A stretch of 64,000 bases of DNA, taken from assembly GCF_001672975.1 (NCBI RefSeq), contig NZ_LZKU01000135.1:17431-81430 (forward strand), in the 5' to 3' direction. This document shows positions 45,159 through 53,290 of this stretch, in pieces. The position numbers were made by a program, and so were the translations under genes. Position 1 is the stretch's first letter, and each line of letters begins with the position of its first letter. The notes below the pieces were generated by a model. The model saw nothing but the letters and a program-made list of their open reading frames with translations. It did no database searches and was not told the origin of the DNA. Source of the DNA: Mycobacterium sp. 1465703.0 (GTDB taxonomy: Bacteria; Actinomycetota; Actinomycetes; Mycobacteriales; Mycobacteriaceae).

Positions 45159-45740
45159 GTGCGCAAATGGAAGCGGGTCGAGACCGCTGACGGTCCTCGT
45201 TTTCGGTCGGCCCTGGCCTCCCACGAGGCCGCCTTGCTCAAGAACCTCGCCACTGCGATGGTCGGCTTGCTCGATGAACGTGAATCCTCCTCACCGGCAG
45301 ACGAACTCGAGGAAATCACCGGTATCAAGACCGGGAATTCCGAACCACCGAAAGATCCCACGCTGCGTCGGCTGCTGCCCGACTTCTATCGGCACGACGA
45401 CGATGACACCGCCCCGCCGGATGCCGCGGACAGCCTCAACGCCGCACTGCGCAGCCTGCACGAGCCCGATATCGTCAACGCCAAACGTGTTGCCGCGCAA
45501 CGCTTGTTGAGCACGGTTCCGGACGATGGCGGCCGCTTCGAGTTGACCGAAGACGACGCGAACTCCTGGATCGCGGCGGTCAACGACATCCGGCTGACCC
45601 TGGGCGTCATGCTCGAGGTCGGGCCGGAAGGCCCGGAGCGTCTGCCGGCTGACCACCCACTGGCGGTGCACTTCGATGTGTATCAGTGGTTGACCGTGCT
45701 GCAGGAATACCTGGTCTTGGTGCTCATGGGATCGCGATGA
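45159..45740 (+). CDS. DUF2017 protein (Rv1332-like)
   Basis: A 193-residue protein of the actinobacterial DUF2017 family, found after clpS and sometimes called a regulator without proof. It is mostly helical, with a basic start (VRKWKRVETADGPRFRSAL) and a conserved end (LAVHFDVYQWLTVLQEYLVLVLM). The GTG at 45159 is chosen because VRKWKRV matches the family start; a TTG at 45138 would add seven residues. Linkage to clpS suggests a role near proteolysis, but this is inference. Confidence 0.82.
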   Translation: MRKWKRVETADGPRFRSALASHEAALLKNLATAMVGLLDERESSSPADELEEITGIKTGNSEPPKDPTLRRLLPDFYRHDDDDTAPPDAADSLNAALRSLHEPDIVNAKRVAAQRLLSTVPDDGGRFELTEDDANSWIAAVNDIRLTLGVMLEVGPEGPERLPADHPLAVHFDVYQWLTVLQEYLVLVLMGSR

Positions 45741-45756
45741 CCTCGATGGGCGACCG

Positions 45757-46806
45757 ATGAACGCGATCACGGACGTAGCGGGTATCCACGTCGGCCACTA
45801 CCACCGGCTGGACCCTGACGCGTCCCTGGGCGCCGGCTGGGCCTGCGGCGTCACCGTCGTGCTCACCCCGCCGGGCACTGTGGGCGCGGTGGACTGCCGC
45901 GGCGGTGCGCCTGGGAGCCGTGAGACCGACCTGCTGGATCCGGCCAACACGGTGCGGTTCGTGGACGCGGTGTTGCTCGCCGGCGGCAGCGCGTACGGTC
46001 TGGCCGCGGCCGACGGTGTCATGCGCTGGCTGGAGGAGCACGAACGTGGCGTGGCGATGGACGGCGGGGTGGTGCCGATCGTGCCGGGGGCGGTGATCTT
46101 CGATCTGCCGGTCGGCGGCTGGCAGTGCCGCCCGACGGCCGAGTTCGGTTACCGGGCCTGCGCCGCCGCCGACGACAGCACCCCGATGGGCGTCGGGACG
46201 GTCGGTGCCGGGGTCGGGGCCCGTGCCGGCGCGCTGAAGGGCGGGGTGGGGACCACCTCGAGGACGCTGCCGTCCGGCGTGACCGTCGGGGCGGTAGCCG
46301 TGGTGAACGGCGCCGGCGAGGTGGTCGACCGGACCACTGGTTTGCCGTGGATGGCGGATCTGACCCGGGAGTTCGCGCTGCGGCCGCCGCCGGCCGAGCA
46401 GATCGACGCCTTCGCCCAGTTGCCGTCCCCGTCGAACCCGCCGGACAACGCCCTCAACACCGTCATCGCGGTGGTGGCCACCGACGCCGCGCTGAGCCCG
46501 GCGGCGTGCCGACGGGTGGCGATCGCCGCCCACGACGGCTTGGCCCGCAGTATCCGGCCGGCGCACACGCCGGTCGACGGTGACACGGTGTTCGTGCTGG
46601 CCACCGGGGCGGTCGAGGTTCCGCCGGCGGCCAGCGCAAAGCCCGTCCCCGCCGCGTTCTCCCCGGAGACCCAGCTGGTCACCGAGGTCGGCATCGCCGC
46701 CGCCGATTGCCTGGCGCACGCGGTGTTGGGCGGAGTGCTGGCCGCCGAATCGATCGCCGGCATACCGAGCTTCCGCGACGTGCTGTCCGGGGCGCTCGGT
46801 CGATGA
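45757..46806 (+). CDS. P1/NylC-type N-terminal-nucleophile hydrolase
   Basis: A 349-residue member of the DmpA/NylC (P1) hydrolase family, made as a precursor that cuts itself to expose a catalytic Thr or Ser. The expected cut lies in NALNTVIAVVATDA, between Asn234 and Thr235, leaving Thr235 as nucleophile. GGAPGSRETDLL, LLAGGSAYGLAAADGVM and GTVGAGVGARAGALKGGVGT are family signatures. Rv1333 equivalent; the natural substrate is unknown (peptides or small amides). In M. tuberculosis mec, cysO and cysM follow; here the rhomboid gene follows directly. Confidence 0.9.
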   Translation: MNAITDVAGIHVGHYHRLDPDASLGAGWACGVTVVLTPPGTVGAVDCRGGAPGSRETDLLDPANTVRFVDAVLLAGGSAYGLAAADGVMRWLEEHERGVAMDGGVVPIVPGAVIFDLPVGGWQCRPTAEFGYRACAAADDSTPMGVGTVGAGVGARAGALKGGVGTTSRTLPSGVTVGAVAVVNGAGEVVDRTTGLPWMADLTREFALRPPPAEQIDAFAQLPSPSNPPDNALNTVIAVVATDAALSPAACRRVAIAAHDGLARSIRPAHTPVDGDTVFVLATGAVEVPPAASAKPVPAAFSPETQLVTEVGIAAADCLAHAVLGGVLAAESIAGIPSFRDVLSGALGR

Positions 46807-46867
46807 GATGCGACCGGCCGCAGCGCCGGTAGCCTTGACGATGCTGGAACACGCGGGAAGGGCAGCC

Positions 46868-47551
46868 ATGGGTAAAACGAGCCCGCGCGGACGCCCCGGC
46901 ACACCTGCCGCCGCGTCGACAAAGAGGTCCACCGCGACGGTCGGTGCCACCACCATCCTCACCTTCGTAGCGTTGCTCTACCTCGTCGAGCTGATCGACC
47001 AGCTGACCCGCCATGAGCTGGACGCCAACGGCATCAGGCCGCTGGAAACCGACGGGCTGTGGGGCATCATCTTTTCTCCGGTATTGCACGCGAGCTGGCA
47101 GCACCTGATGGCCAACACGGTGCCTCTGCTGGTCCTCGGATTCCTCATGACACTGGCCGGACTGTCCCGGTTCGTCTGGGCAACCACCATCGTCTGGATC
47201 CTCGGTGGCTTCGGCACCTGGCTGATCGGCAACGTCGGCAGCAGCTGCGGTCCCACCGACCACATCGGTGCTTCCGGCCTGATTTTCGGCTGGCTGGCCT
47301 TCCTGCTGGTGTTCGGGTTCTTCGTCCGCAAGCTCCGGGACATCATCATCGGGCTGGTCGTGTTGTTCGCCTACGGCGGCGTGCTGCTCGGGGCCATGCC
47401 GGTGCTCGGCAGATGCGGTGGGGTGTCGTGGCAGGCCCATCTTTGCGGAGCGATCGCCGGCGTGGTGGCCGCCTACCTGTTGTCCGCACCGGAACGTCAA
47501 GGCCGGGCGTCGAGAAAAGCCGGCACCACCGTGCCGCGGTCCAAGACATGA
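46868..47551 (+). CDS. rhomboid-family intramembrane serine protease
   Basis: A 227-residue protein with about six membrane helices that cuts transmembrane substrates. The catalytic Ser136 is in [11 protein letters not shown] and His191 in [12 protein letters not shown]. The [14 protein letters not shown] loop is the usual rhomboid H..HL.N box. The ATG at 46868 has GGAAGGGC upstream; an ATG at 46841 is 5 nt from a possible -10 box (TAGCCT, 46830-46835) and so is less likely. The stop overlaps the murI start (ATGA). Rv1337 equivalent. Confidence 0.92.
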   Translation: MGKTSPRGRPGTPAAASTKRSTATVGATTILTFVALLYLVELIDQLTRHELDANGIRPLETDGLWGIIFSPVLHASWQHLMANTVPLLVLGFLMTLAGLSRFVWATTIVWILGGFGTWLIGNVGSSCGPTDHIGASGLIFGWLAFLLVFGFFVRKLRDIIIGLVVLFAYGGVLLGAMPVLGRCGGVSWQAHLCGAIAGVVAAYLLSAPERQGRASRKAGTTVPRSKT

Positions 47552-48363
47552 GCTCGGCGCTGGCGCCCATCGGGGTCTTCGACTCCGGTGTCGGGGGTCT
47601 GACTGTGGCGCGGGCGATCATCGACCAGTTGCCCGACGAGGACATCATCTACGTCGGTGATACCGGTCACGGTCCGTACGGCCCGCTGACCATTCCCGAG
47701 GTCCGCGCGCACGCGCTGGCCATCGGCGACGATCTCGTCGACCGTGGCGTCAAGGCGTTGGTGATCGCCTGCAACACCGCATCGGCGGCTTGTCTGCGGG
47801 ACGCCCGCGAACGCTACGACGTGCCCGTCGTCGAGGTGATCTTGCCCGCGGTGCGCCGCGCGGTCGCTACTACGCGCAACGGGCGTATCGGCGTCATCGG
47901 CACCCAGGCGACCATCAACTCCCTCGCCTATCAGGACGCGTTCGCCGCCGCCCGCGACACCGACATCACCGCGGTCGCGTGCCCGCGCTTCGTCGACTTT
48001 GTGGAGCGCGGCGTGACCAGCGGCCGTCAGGTACTCGGTTTGGCCGAGGGCTATCTCGAGCCGCTGCAGCGCGCACAGGTCGACACACTGGTGCTCGGAT
48101 GTACGCACTATCCGCTGCTGTCCGGGCTCATCCAGCTGGCGATGGGAGACAACGTGACTTTGGTTTCCAGCGCCGAGGAAACCGCCAAGGAAGTGCTTCG
48201 GGTGCTCACCGAACGGGTCCTGCTTCGTCCTCATGACGCACCGCCCGCGACTCGGGTGTTCGAAGCCACCGGCGACCCCGACGCATTCACCAGATTGGCG
48301 GCGCGATTCCTGGGTCCCGCTGTCACCGGCGTCCAACCCGTACACCATGTGCGCATTGACTAA
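47548..48363 (+). CDS. murI: glutamate racemase
   Basis: MurI (271 residues, the same as Rv1338) makes D-glutamate for peptidoglycan. The two catalytic cysteines are Cys75 (VIACNTASA) and Cys185 (VLGCTHYPL). [12 protein letters not shown] and [11 protein letters not shown] form the substrate pocket. Its ATG overlaps the rhomboid stop by 4 nt, so the two are co-translated. Confidence 0.97.
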   Translation: MSSALAPIGVFDSGVGGLTVARAIIDQLPDEDIIYVGDTGHGPYGPLTIPEVRAHALAIGDDLVDRGVKALVIACNTASAACLRDARERYDVPVVEVILPAVRRAVATTRNGRIGVIGTQATINSLAYQDAFAAARDTDITAVACPRFVDFVERGVTSGRQVLGLAEGYLEPLQRAQVDTLVLGCTHYPLLSGLIQLAMGDNVTLVSSAEETAKEVLRVLTERVLLRPHDAPPATRVFEATGDPDAFTRLAARFLGPAVTGVQPVHHVRID

Positions 48364-48390
48364 CGGCCAGACGAGATTCTGGTCACACCA

Positions 48391-49218
48391 ATGCGGCGAT
48401 GTTTTCGTCATGGCACCATGGGGCATGGCACAGTGGTGTCCGTGCGAATAACCGTGCTCGGCTGCTCGGGCAGCGTGGTGGGACCGGATTCGCCTGCGTC
48501 GGGTTATCTGCTCCGCGCACCGGACACTCCGCCGTTGGTCATCGACTTCGGCGGGGGCGTTCTCGGCGCGCTGCAGCGCTATGCCGATCCCGGCTCCGTG
48601 CACGTGCTGTTGTCTCATTTGCACGCCGACCATTGTTTGGATTTGCCTGGACTCTTTGTATGGCGGCGTTACCACCCGACGCGTCCGCTCGGTAAAGCAT
48701 TGCTCTATGGCCCCGGTGACACGTGGTCGCGGTTGGGTGCGGCGTCGTCGCCCTACGGCGGTGAGATCGACGACTGCTCAGACATTTTCGATGTCCGTCA
48801 TTGGGTGGACGGTGAGCCGGTGAAGATCGGCGCGCTCACCGTGACGCCACGCGTGGTGGCTCATCCGACCGAGTCCTACGGCTTGAAGATCACCGATCCC
48901 AGTGGCGCTTCGTTCGTCTACAGCGGTGACACCGGCGCGTGCGCTCAGCTCGTCGACCTGGCTCGCGACGCCGACGTTTTCCTGTGCGAGTCGTCGTGGA
49001 CGCACGCGCCGGACCGCCCGCCCGCCCTGCATCTGTCGGGCACCGAGGCCGGCCGGGCAGCGGCCCAGGCCGGCGTTCGCGAACTGTTGCTGACGCACAT
49101 CCCGCCGTGGACCTCGCGCGAGGATGTGATCAGCGAGGCCAAAGCCGAGTTCGATGGTCCGGTGCACGCAGTGGTGTGCGGGGAGACGTTCGATATCCGC
49201 CGCTCCGAGAGGGTCTGA
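48391..49218 (+). CDS. metallo-beta-lactamase-fold cAMP phosphodiesterase (Rv1339 type)
   Basis: A 275-residue MBL-fold hydrolase with the zinc motif HLHADH (76-81). Further metal ligands are in VAHPTESYG, YSGDTGAC and LLLTHIPPW. It is the Rv1339 equivalent, reported to hydrolyse cAMP as an atypical class II phosphodiesterase. The ATG at 48391 gives the Rv1339 N-terminus; VRITVLG (GTG, about 48442) would be a shorter start. It lies 27 bp after murI and may share its transcript. It could counter the cyclase at 20637-22265. Confidence 0.9.
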   Translation: MRRCFRHGTMGHGTVVSVRITVLGCSGSVVGPDSPASGYLLRAPDTPPLVIDFGGGVLGALQRYADPGSVHVLLSHLHADHCLDLPGLFVWRRYHPTRPLGKALLYGPGDTWSRLGAASSPYGGEIDDCSDIFDVRHWVDGEPVKIGALTVTPRVVAHPTESYGLKITDPSGASFVYSGDTGACAQLVDLARDADVFLCESSWTHAPDRPPALHLSGTEAGRAAAQAGVRELLLTHIPPWTSREDVISEAKAEFDGPVHAVVCGETFDIRRSERV

Positions 49219-49229
49219 GACAACCACGT

Positions 49230-49235
49230 TAGGGT
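49230..49235 (+). promoter_or_regulatory. -10 element of rphA, leaderless type
   Basis: TAGGGT lies 7 nt before the GTG start at 49243, with no Shine-Dalgarno sequence. Confidence 0.5.
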
Positions 49236-49242
49236 TGGCGTC

Positions 49243-50022
49243 GTGACCAGACGAGAAGACGGCCGCCTTGACGACGAGCTTCGGCCCGTAGTCATCACCC
49301 GCGGTTTCACCGACCACCCCGCTGGATCGGTTTTGATCGAATTCGGCCACACCAAGGTCATGTGCACCGCCAGCGTGACGGAGGGCGTGCCGCGGTGGCG
49401 CAAGGGATCGGGCCTCGGCTGGCTCACCGCAGAGTACGCGATGTTGCCGTCGGCGACCCATACTCGCTCGGACCGTGAATCGGTGAAAGGTCGCCTGTCC
49501 GGGCGCACCCAGGAGATCAGCCGGCTGATCGGACGGTCGCTGCGCGCCTGCATCGACCTGGCGGCGCTGGGGGAGAACACCATCGCCGTCGACTGCGACG
49601 TTCTGCAGGCCGACGGCGGCACCCGCACCGCGGCCGTTACGGGCGCCTTCGTGGCACTGTCCGACGCGGTGACCTATCTCGCGGCCGCGGGCAAGCTGTC
49701 CGACCCCCGGCCGCTGTCCTGTGCGATCGCGGCGGTCAGCGTCGGCGTGGTCGACGGCCGGATCCGGGTCGACCTGCCCTATGAGGAGGACTCCCGCGCC
49801 GAGGTCGACATGAACGTCGTCGCCACCGACACCGGAACCCTGGTGGAAGTCCAGGGGACCGGCGAGGGGGCGACGTTCCCGCGGTCGACATTGGACAAGT
49901 TGCTCGACGTGGCCCTGGCCGCATGCGACAAGCTGTTCGCCGCACAGCGTGAGGCGCTGCGCCTTCCGTACCCCGGTGTTCTCCCCGAGGGGGCTCCCGC
50001 GCCGAAGGCCTTCGGCAGCTGA
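49243..50022 (+). CDS. rphA: ribonuclease PH
   Basis: A 259-residue phosphate-dependent 3'-5' exoribonuclease that trims the 3' ends of tRNA precursors. [20 protein letters not shown] and [19 protein letters not shown] are the active-site blocks, and [14 protein letters not shown] sequence near residue 206 is conserved. The start is GTG. Rv1340 equivalent. Confidence 0.96.
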   Translation: MTRREDGRLDDELRPVVITRGFTDHPAGSVLIEFGHTKVMCTASVTEGVPRWRKGSGLGWLTAEYAMLPSATHTRSDRESVKGRLSGRTQEISRLIGRSLRACIDLAALGENTIAVDCDVLQADGGTRTAAVTGAFVALSDAVTYLAAAGKLSDPRPLSCAIAAVSVGVVDGRIRVDLPYEEDSRAEVDMNVVATDTGTLVEVQGTGEGATFPRSTLDKLLDVALAACDKLFAAQREALRLPYPGVLPEGAPAPKAFGS

Positions 50023-50111
50023 CGCGCCTACTGCGACCCTGAACTTGGCCTAATTACCCCGCGGTTCATCACCGCCGACGCAGCGGCCAAGACCTGACCC
50101 CTTCCCGTCGG

Positions 50112-50555
50112 TCATGACTCGCGCTTCTGCAGCTCGAATATCGGGATGGTGCGTGTGGTTTTTGACTGGTAGTTCGCGAACGCGAACGCCGGTACGGTCG
50201 CGTTGATCTTGGGGATGACCGCCTCACGTTCGGACGAGTCGAGCTCGTGTGCGACGACGTCGAATGAGTCGGTGGCGACTTCGACGCGCGCCCGCGGGTT
50301 AGCCCGCAGGTTATGCACCCACGCCGGGTTGATGTCGGCGCCACCATAACCCGCGACGATCAGCATCCTGCCGTCGATACGGAAGACCACCAGCGGTGCG
50401 ACGCGCGGCTCGCCGGACTTGGCGCCCGTGGTAGTGAGCAGCAGCAGCTCGTTGCCTTCGAATCGCCCCCCAACCTTGCCGGCGTTGCTGCGAAACTCAT
50501 CGGTGATGTTGCTATTGAGCGCCTTGAGTGTCTCGGTATCGGGTTTTTGGCTCAC
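50112..50555 (-). CDS. F420-dependent nitroreductase family (Ddn-like) protein
   Basis: A 147-residue split-barrel protein of the deazaflavin-dependent nitroreductase group. The family run is LLLLTTTGAKSGEPRVAPLVVFRIDGRMLIVAGYGGADINPAWVHNLRANP. Members use reduced F420 to reduce quinones or activate nitroimidazoles. The start is GTG with TAGCTT 8 nt upstream. It sits between rphA and rdgB, where M. tuberculosis has no gene, so it is an insertion relative to that genome. The substrate is unknown. Confidence 0.9.
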   Translation of the reverse strand: MSQKPDTETLKALNSNITDEFRSNAGKVGGRFEGNELLLLTTTGAKSGEPRVAPLVVFRIDGRMLIVAGYGGADINPAWVHNLRANPRARVEVATDSFDVVAHELDSSEREAVIPKINATVPAFAFANYQSKTTRTIPIFELQKRES

Positions 50556-50705
50556 CCTCGGGGAAGCTAGTTCGTCGCCCTGTCTATTCCTTGCGGAGCA
50601 TGCCTACGCCGCTTGCCCTGCTGAGCGATTCGCGTCGCGGCCCTATCGCAGTCCGTAAGGTGGCGGGGTGCATTGGCAACTGCCCAGAGGCAGGTTTGGG
50701 GATAG

Positions 50706-51320
50706 ATGATGACCCGCCTGCTGGTCGCCAGCCGCAACCCCAAGAAGCTGGCCGAGTTGCGCCGGGTGCTCGACGCCGCCGGGCTGACGGGAGTGACATT
50801 GGTGTCGCTCGACGAGGTGGCGCCGTTCGAGGAAGCACCGGAGACCGGCGCGATTTTCGAAGACAACGCGTTGGCCAAGGCGCGCGATGCGTTCACCGCG
50901 AGCGGACTGCCGAGTGTGGCCGACGATTCCGGACTGGAGGTCGCCGCGCTCAACGGAATGCCCGGTGTGTTGTCGGCGCGCTGGTCGGGCAAGCATGGTG
51001 ATGACGCGGGCAATACCGCGTTGCTGCTGGCGCAACTGGCAGACGTGCCGGACGGACGTCGAGGCGCGGCGTTCGTGTCCGCCTGCGCGCTCGTCTCGGC
51101 CTCCGGCGAAGTCGTCGTCCGCGGCGAGTGGCCCGGCCGCATTGGCCGCGAAGCCCGCGGCGACGGCGGCTTCGGCTATGACCCGGTCTTCATTCCGAAT
51201 GGAGACGATCGCACCGCCGCCGAGCTGACACCGGCGGAGAAGGACGCCGTCTCGCATCGCGGCCGCGCGCTGCGGCTGCTGTTGCCGGCGCTGGAAACGC
51301 TGGCCCGGTCCGAGGGCTAG
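50706..51320 (+). CDS. rdgB: XTP/dITP diphosphohydrolase (Ham1/RdgB)
   Basis: A 204-residue house-cleaning enzyme that hydrolyses dITP, XTP and similar non-canonical purine triphosphates to keep them out of DNA. LLVASRNPKKLAEL, TFEDNALAKA-type FEDNALAKARDAF, VADDSGLEVAALNGMPGVLSARWSG, GDGGFGYDPVF and SHRGRAL are the family blocks. The length equals that of Rv1341. It probably shares function, but not a transcript, with rphA because the Ddn-like gene intervenes on the other strand. Confidence 0.96.
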   Translation: MMTRLLVASRNPKKLAELRRVLDAAGLTGVTLVSLDEVAPFEEAPETGAIFEDNALAKARDAFTASGLPSVADDSGLEVAALNGMPGVLSARWSGKHGDDAGNTALLLAQLADVPDGRRGAAFVSACALVSASGEVVVRGEWPGRIGREARGDGGFGYDPVFIPNGDDRTAAELTPAEKDAVSHRGRALRLLLPALETLARSEG

Positions 51321-51417
51321 ACGGCGCTCGTCACAGCCGGCGCGGCGCCAGGGTGACTGACGTTGTGCCCGCCTCTTAGCGACAACTTGTTTTCTGCCGT
51401 CCGGCAGAGGCGTGTGC

Positions 51418-51768
51418 CTATATGCCGAACTGCGCTTTGACGTTCCTGGTTTGGAAGTGCTCGACGATGATGCCGAGCAGTGGAATAGTGCCGGCAAGCA
51501 GCACGCCGACCGTCTTGCCGAGCGGCCAGCGCACCTTGATCGCCAGATTGAACGCGGCCAGCACGTAGATGAAATACACCCAGCCGTGGACGACTTCGAT
51601 CCACCGGATCTCGTGATGGAAGACGAGGTGCGAGACGATCTCGTAGCACAGCGCGATGAGCCACAGACCGGTCGCCCACGCCATGATCCGGTAGCCGAAC
51701 AACGCGGTGCGGATCTTGTCGACGGGGACTGCAGGCGCTGGCGTTCCGGGCGTCTCCGGTGTGGTCAT
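51418..51768 (-). CDS. DUF3817 membrane protein
   Basis: A 116-residue integral membrane protein with three hydrophobic segments (ALFGYRIMAWATGLWLIALCYEIV, WVYFIYVLAAFNLAI and TVGVLLAGTIPLLGIIVEHF). The DUF3817 family is found next to lprD in mycobacteria (Rv1342c). Its start overlaps the lprD stop by 4 nt (ATGA), so the two are coupled. No function is known. Confidence 0.88.
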   Translation of the reverse strand: MTTPETPGTPAPAVPVDKIRTALFGYRIMAWATGLWLIALCYEIVSHLVFHHEIRWIEVVHGWVYFIYVLAAFNLAIKVRWPLGKTVGVLLAGTIPLLGIIVEHFQTRNVKAQFGI

Positions 51769-52145
51769 GCGGTTGTCCTCTTCTGCTTTTCGGCGTCTTG
51801 TGCAGCGAGCTCGGCCAGATAGGTGTTGTACTCCCGCAGCGCCGGGTCGTCTGCTGCCTGCGGCGTGGGCGTGGGCCGCTCAGGCAGCAGCCCGGCGGGT
51901 ATCTCGGTCATCGATTCGGTGCTTTTCGGCTGTGGTGGTTCCTCTTCATAGCGAACGAATTTGCGGTAGGCGTACACGCAGAACCACGCGAACAGCGGCC
52001 ATTGCAATGCATAGCCGAGGTTCTGAAACGAGCCGGAGACGGACTGAAACCTGGTCCACTGCCACCAGCCCAGAGCCAGGCAGCCGCATGCCGCGATGAT
52101 CACCAGTGCGATCAGCGCGGGCCTGCGACGGTGCGTAGTGGACAC
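51765..52145 (-). CDS. lprD: LprD-like membrane/lipoprotein
   Basis: A 126-residue protein, the length of Rv1343c. The N-terminal hydrophobic stretch ALIALVIIAACGCLALGWW contains AACG, a lipobox-like sequence. A second hydrophobic segment (LGYALQWPLFAWFCVYAYR) follows, so it may instead be a two-helix membrane protein. A charged C-terminal tail follows. The GTG at 52145 has a -10 element 6 nt upstream and fits the family length; the frame is open to 52169. Confidence 0.85.
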   Translation of the reverse strand: MSTTHRRRPALIALVIIAACGCLALGWWQWTRFQSVSGSFQNLGYALQWPLFAWFCVYAYRKFVRYEEEPPQPKSTESMTEIPAGLLPERPTPTPQAADDPALREYNTYLAELAAQDAEKQKRTTA

Positions 52146-52151
52146 CCCTTG

Positions 52152-52157
52152 ACCGTA
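52152..52157 (-). promoter_or_regulatory. -10 element of lprD, leaderless type
   Basis: On the minus strand TACGGT is followed by CAAGGG and then the GTG at 52145, a 6-nt spacing. CAAGGG could also be read as a weak ribosome site. Confidence 0.45.
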
Positions 52158-52225
52158 CCGCTCGTCCATCTGCGTCGGTCGCCGACAAGTTGTGAAGTCG
52201 TCCAGGCTGTACGATCGCTACGCGC

Positions 52226-52309
52226 GCGGGCGTGGTGAAATTGGCATACACGCCGGCTTTAGGTGCCGGTGCTCGAAAGAGCGTGAGGGTTCGAGTCCCT
52301 CCGCCCGCA
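52226..52309 (+). tRNA. tRNA-Leu (anticodon TAG)
   Basis: The acceptor stem GCGGGCG pairs with CGCCCGC, the anticodon loop is CTTTAGGT (TAG), a long variable arm marks a class II tRNA (GTGCTCGAAAGAGCGT), and the T loop is GGTTCGAGTCC. About 84 nt with discriminator A; the CCA end is not encoded. Confidence 0.93.
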
Positions 52310-52394
52310 CTTGCCGAGGCCGAAATCTTGAGCGGTGAGGCGTCAAACTCTTCCTGGCGGGTACTTCAAACCCACAGGACACAAGGGAGACGCC

Positions 52395-52721
52395 ATGCCC
52401 ACCGGAAACGAAGTCTCACCACTAGGCGAAAAGGCCGTCACCGCAGCAGAAATCGAGCGCGCCGAACACCGCGCCGCCGCGGCCCGCGAACGCGCCGCGC
52501 GCGCAGGACTGTCCGCAGCTCAAAGCTTCGAGCAATCCGCAATCCAGCACGAGCGAGTCGCGAAAATCCAGGATTGGACCGTTGAACAAGGCGTCTTGCA
52601 CTCTGATGTTCACCGCTCGTCGGCAATCAAACATCGTCAGGCGGCCGAAGAGGACCGCCGGCTGGCCGCGCTGAAGCGGAAAGAATCCGAAGCGGACCTT
52701 GCCCCGGACGCCGGTCCTTAA
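52395..52721 (+). CDS. small charged helical protein, unknown
   Basis: A 108-residue protein, almost entirely Ala/Glu/Arg-rich and probably a long alpha helix or coiled coil (VTAAEIERAEHRAAAARERAAR). It has no membrane segment or recognised domain. The ATG at 52395 has AAGGGAGA 8 nt upstream, a good ribosome site, which decides the start over 52335. It follows tRNA-Leu and converges on the DCC-family gene. The function is unknown. Confidence 0.65.
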   Translation: MPTGNEVSPLGEKAVTAAEIERAEHRAAAARERAARAGLSAAQSFEQSAIQHERVAKIQDWTVEQGVLHSDVHRSSAIKHRQAAEEDRRLAALKRKESEADLAPDAGP

Positions 52722-52731
52722 CGGACGCCGG

Positions 52732-53157
52732 TCAATCCGCCACGAAGCGGGCGCGAACCTCCGGGGCCGGCAGCGGACAACTGTCGTACTTGCCGAAAGC
52801 GCGATAACGAATCGCGGCGAACCTGTCGTAGAGCCAGTCGCGAAGCGGGGCCGGGATGCCGCGTGCCACCTTGAACACCCGCCACGGTCCGCCGAGGTAA
52901 TCCACCACCCGCAGCATGGCCTCGGACCGGACCGCCACCCGTTCTGACGGCTGGCCGGGGTGATCGACGAACACCACCGAGTCGACATCCGCGATGTCCG
53001 GGTGCCGCTCGATGATCGCTTTGGCGAAGACGCTTTGTAACGCCGCGAAGCGCAGAGGACCGGTGGGATCGAAGCGAAGGATGGTGCGCACCGACCGGTT
53101 GCACACCCCACAGACCCCGTCGTACAGCAGCACCGGCGCCGCTGATTCACCGCTCAT
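52732..53157 (-). CDS. DCC-family thiol-disulfide oxidoreductase-like protein (DUF393)
   Basis: A 141-residue protein with the N-terminal motif LLYDGVCGVCNRSV (DGxCxxC, Cys16 and Cys19), which defines the DCC family and suggests a redox-active pair. FAALQS and SEAMLRVVDYLGGPW are further family parts. It diverges from irtA, with the candidate IdeR box between the two genes, so iron control is possible. The biochemical role has not been settled for the family. Confidence 0.85.
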   Translation of the reverse strand: MSGESAAPVLLYDGVCGVCNRSVRTILRFDPTGPLRFAALQSVFAKAIIERHPDIADVDSVVFVDHPGQPSERVAVRSEAMLRVVDYLGGPWRVFKVARGIPAPLRDWLYDRFAAIRYRAFGKYDSCPLPAPEVRARFVAD

Positions 53158-53208
53158 GGTTCCCAGGCTACTGACCGCGGCGGTCGGCAGACGTGCACGG
53201 AGTTGACC

Positions 53209-53227
53209 TATGGTAAGGCAACCCTTA
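53209..53227. promoter_or_regulatory. candidate IdeR iron box upstream of irtA
   Basis: TATGGTAAGGCAACCCTTA matches the 19-bp IdeR consensus TTAGGTTAGGCTAACCTAA at about 13 positions, including the central GGT-AGGC-A-CC core. It lies 63 bp before the irtA start and 52 bp before the divergent DCC gene. It should repress both when iron is sufficient. Confidence 0.7.
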
Positions 53228-53290
53228 GTTTGTGGGGGTCGTCAGATCGGCGAGGCCGTCGCCGCGGGGCGCCGCGAGAAAGGACCGCCA

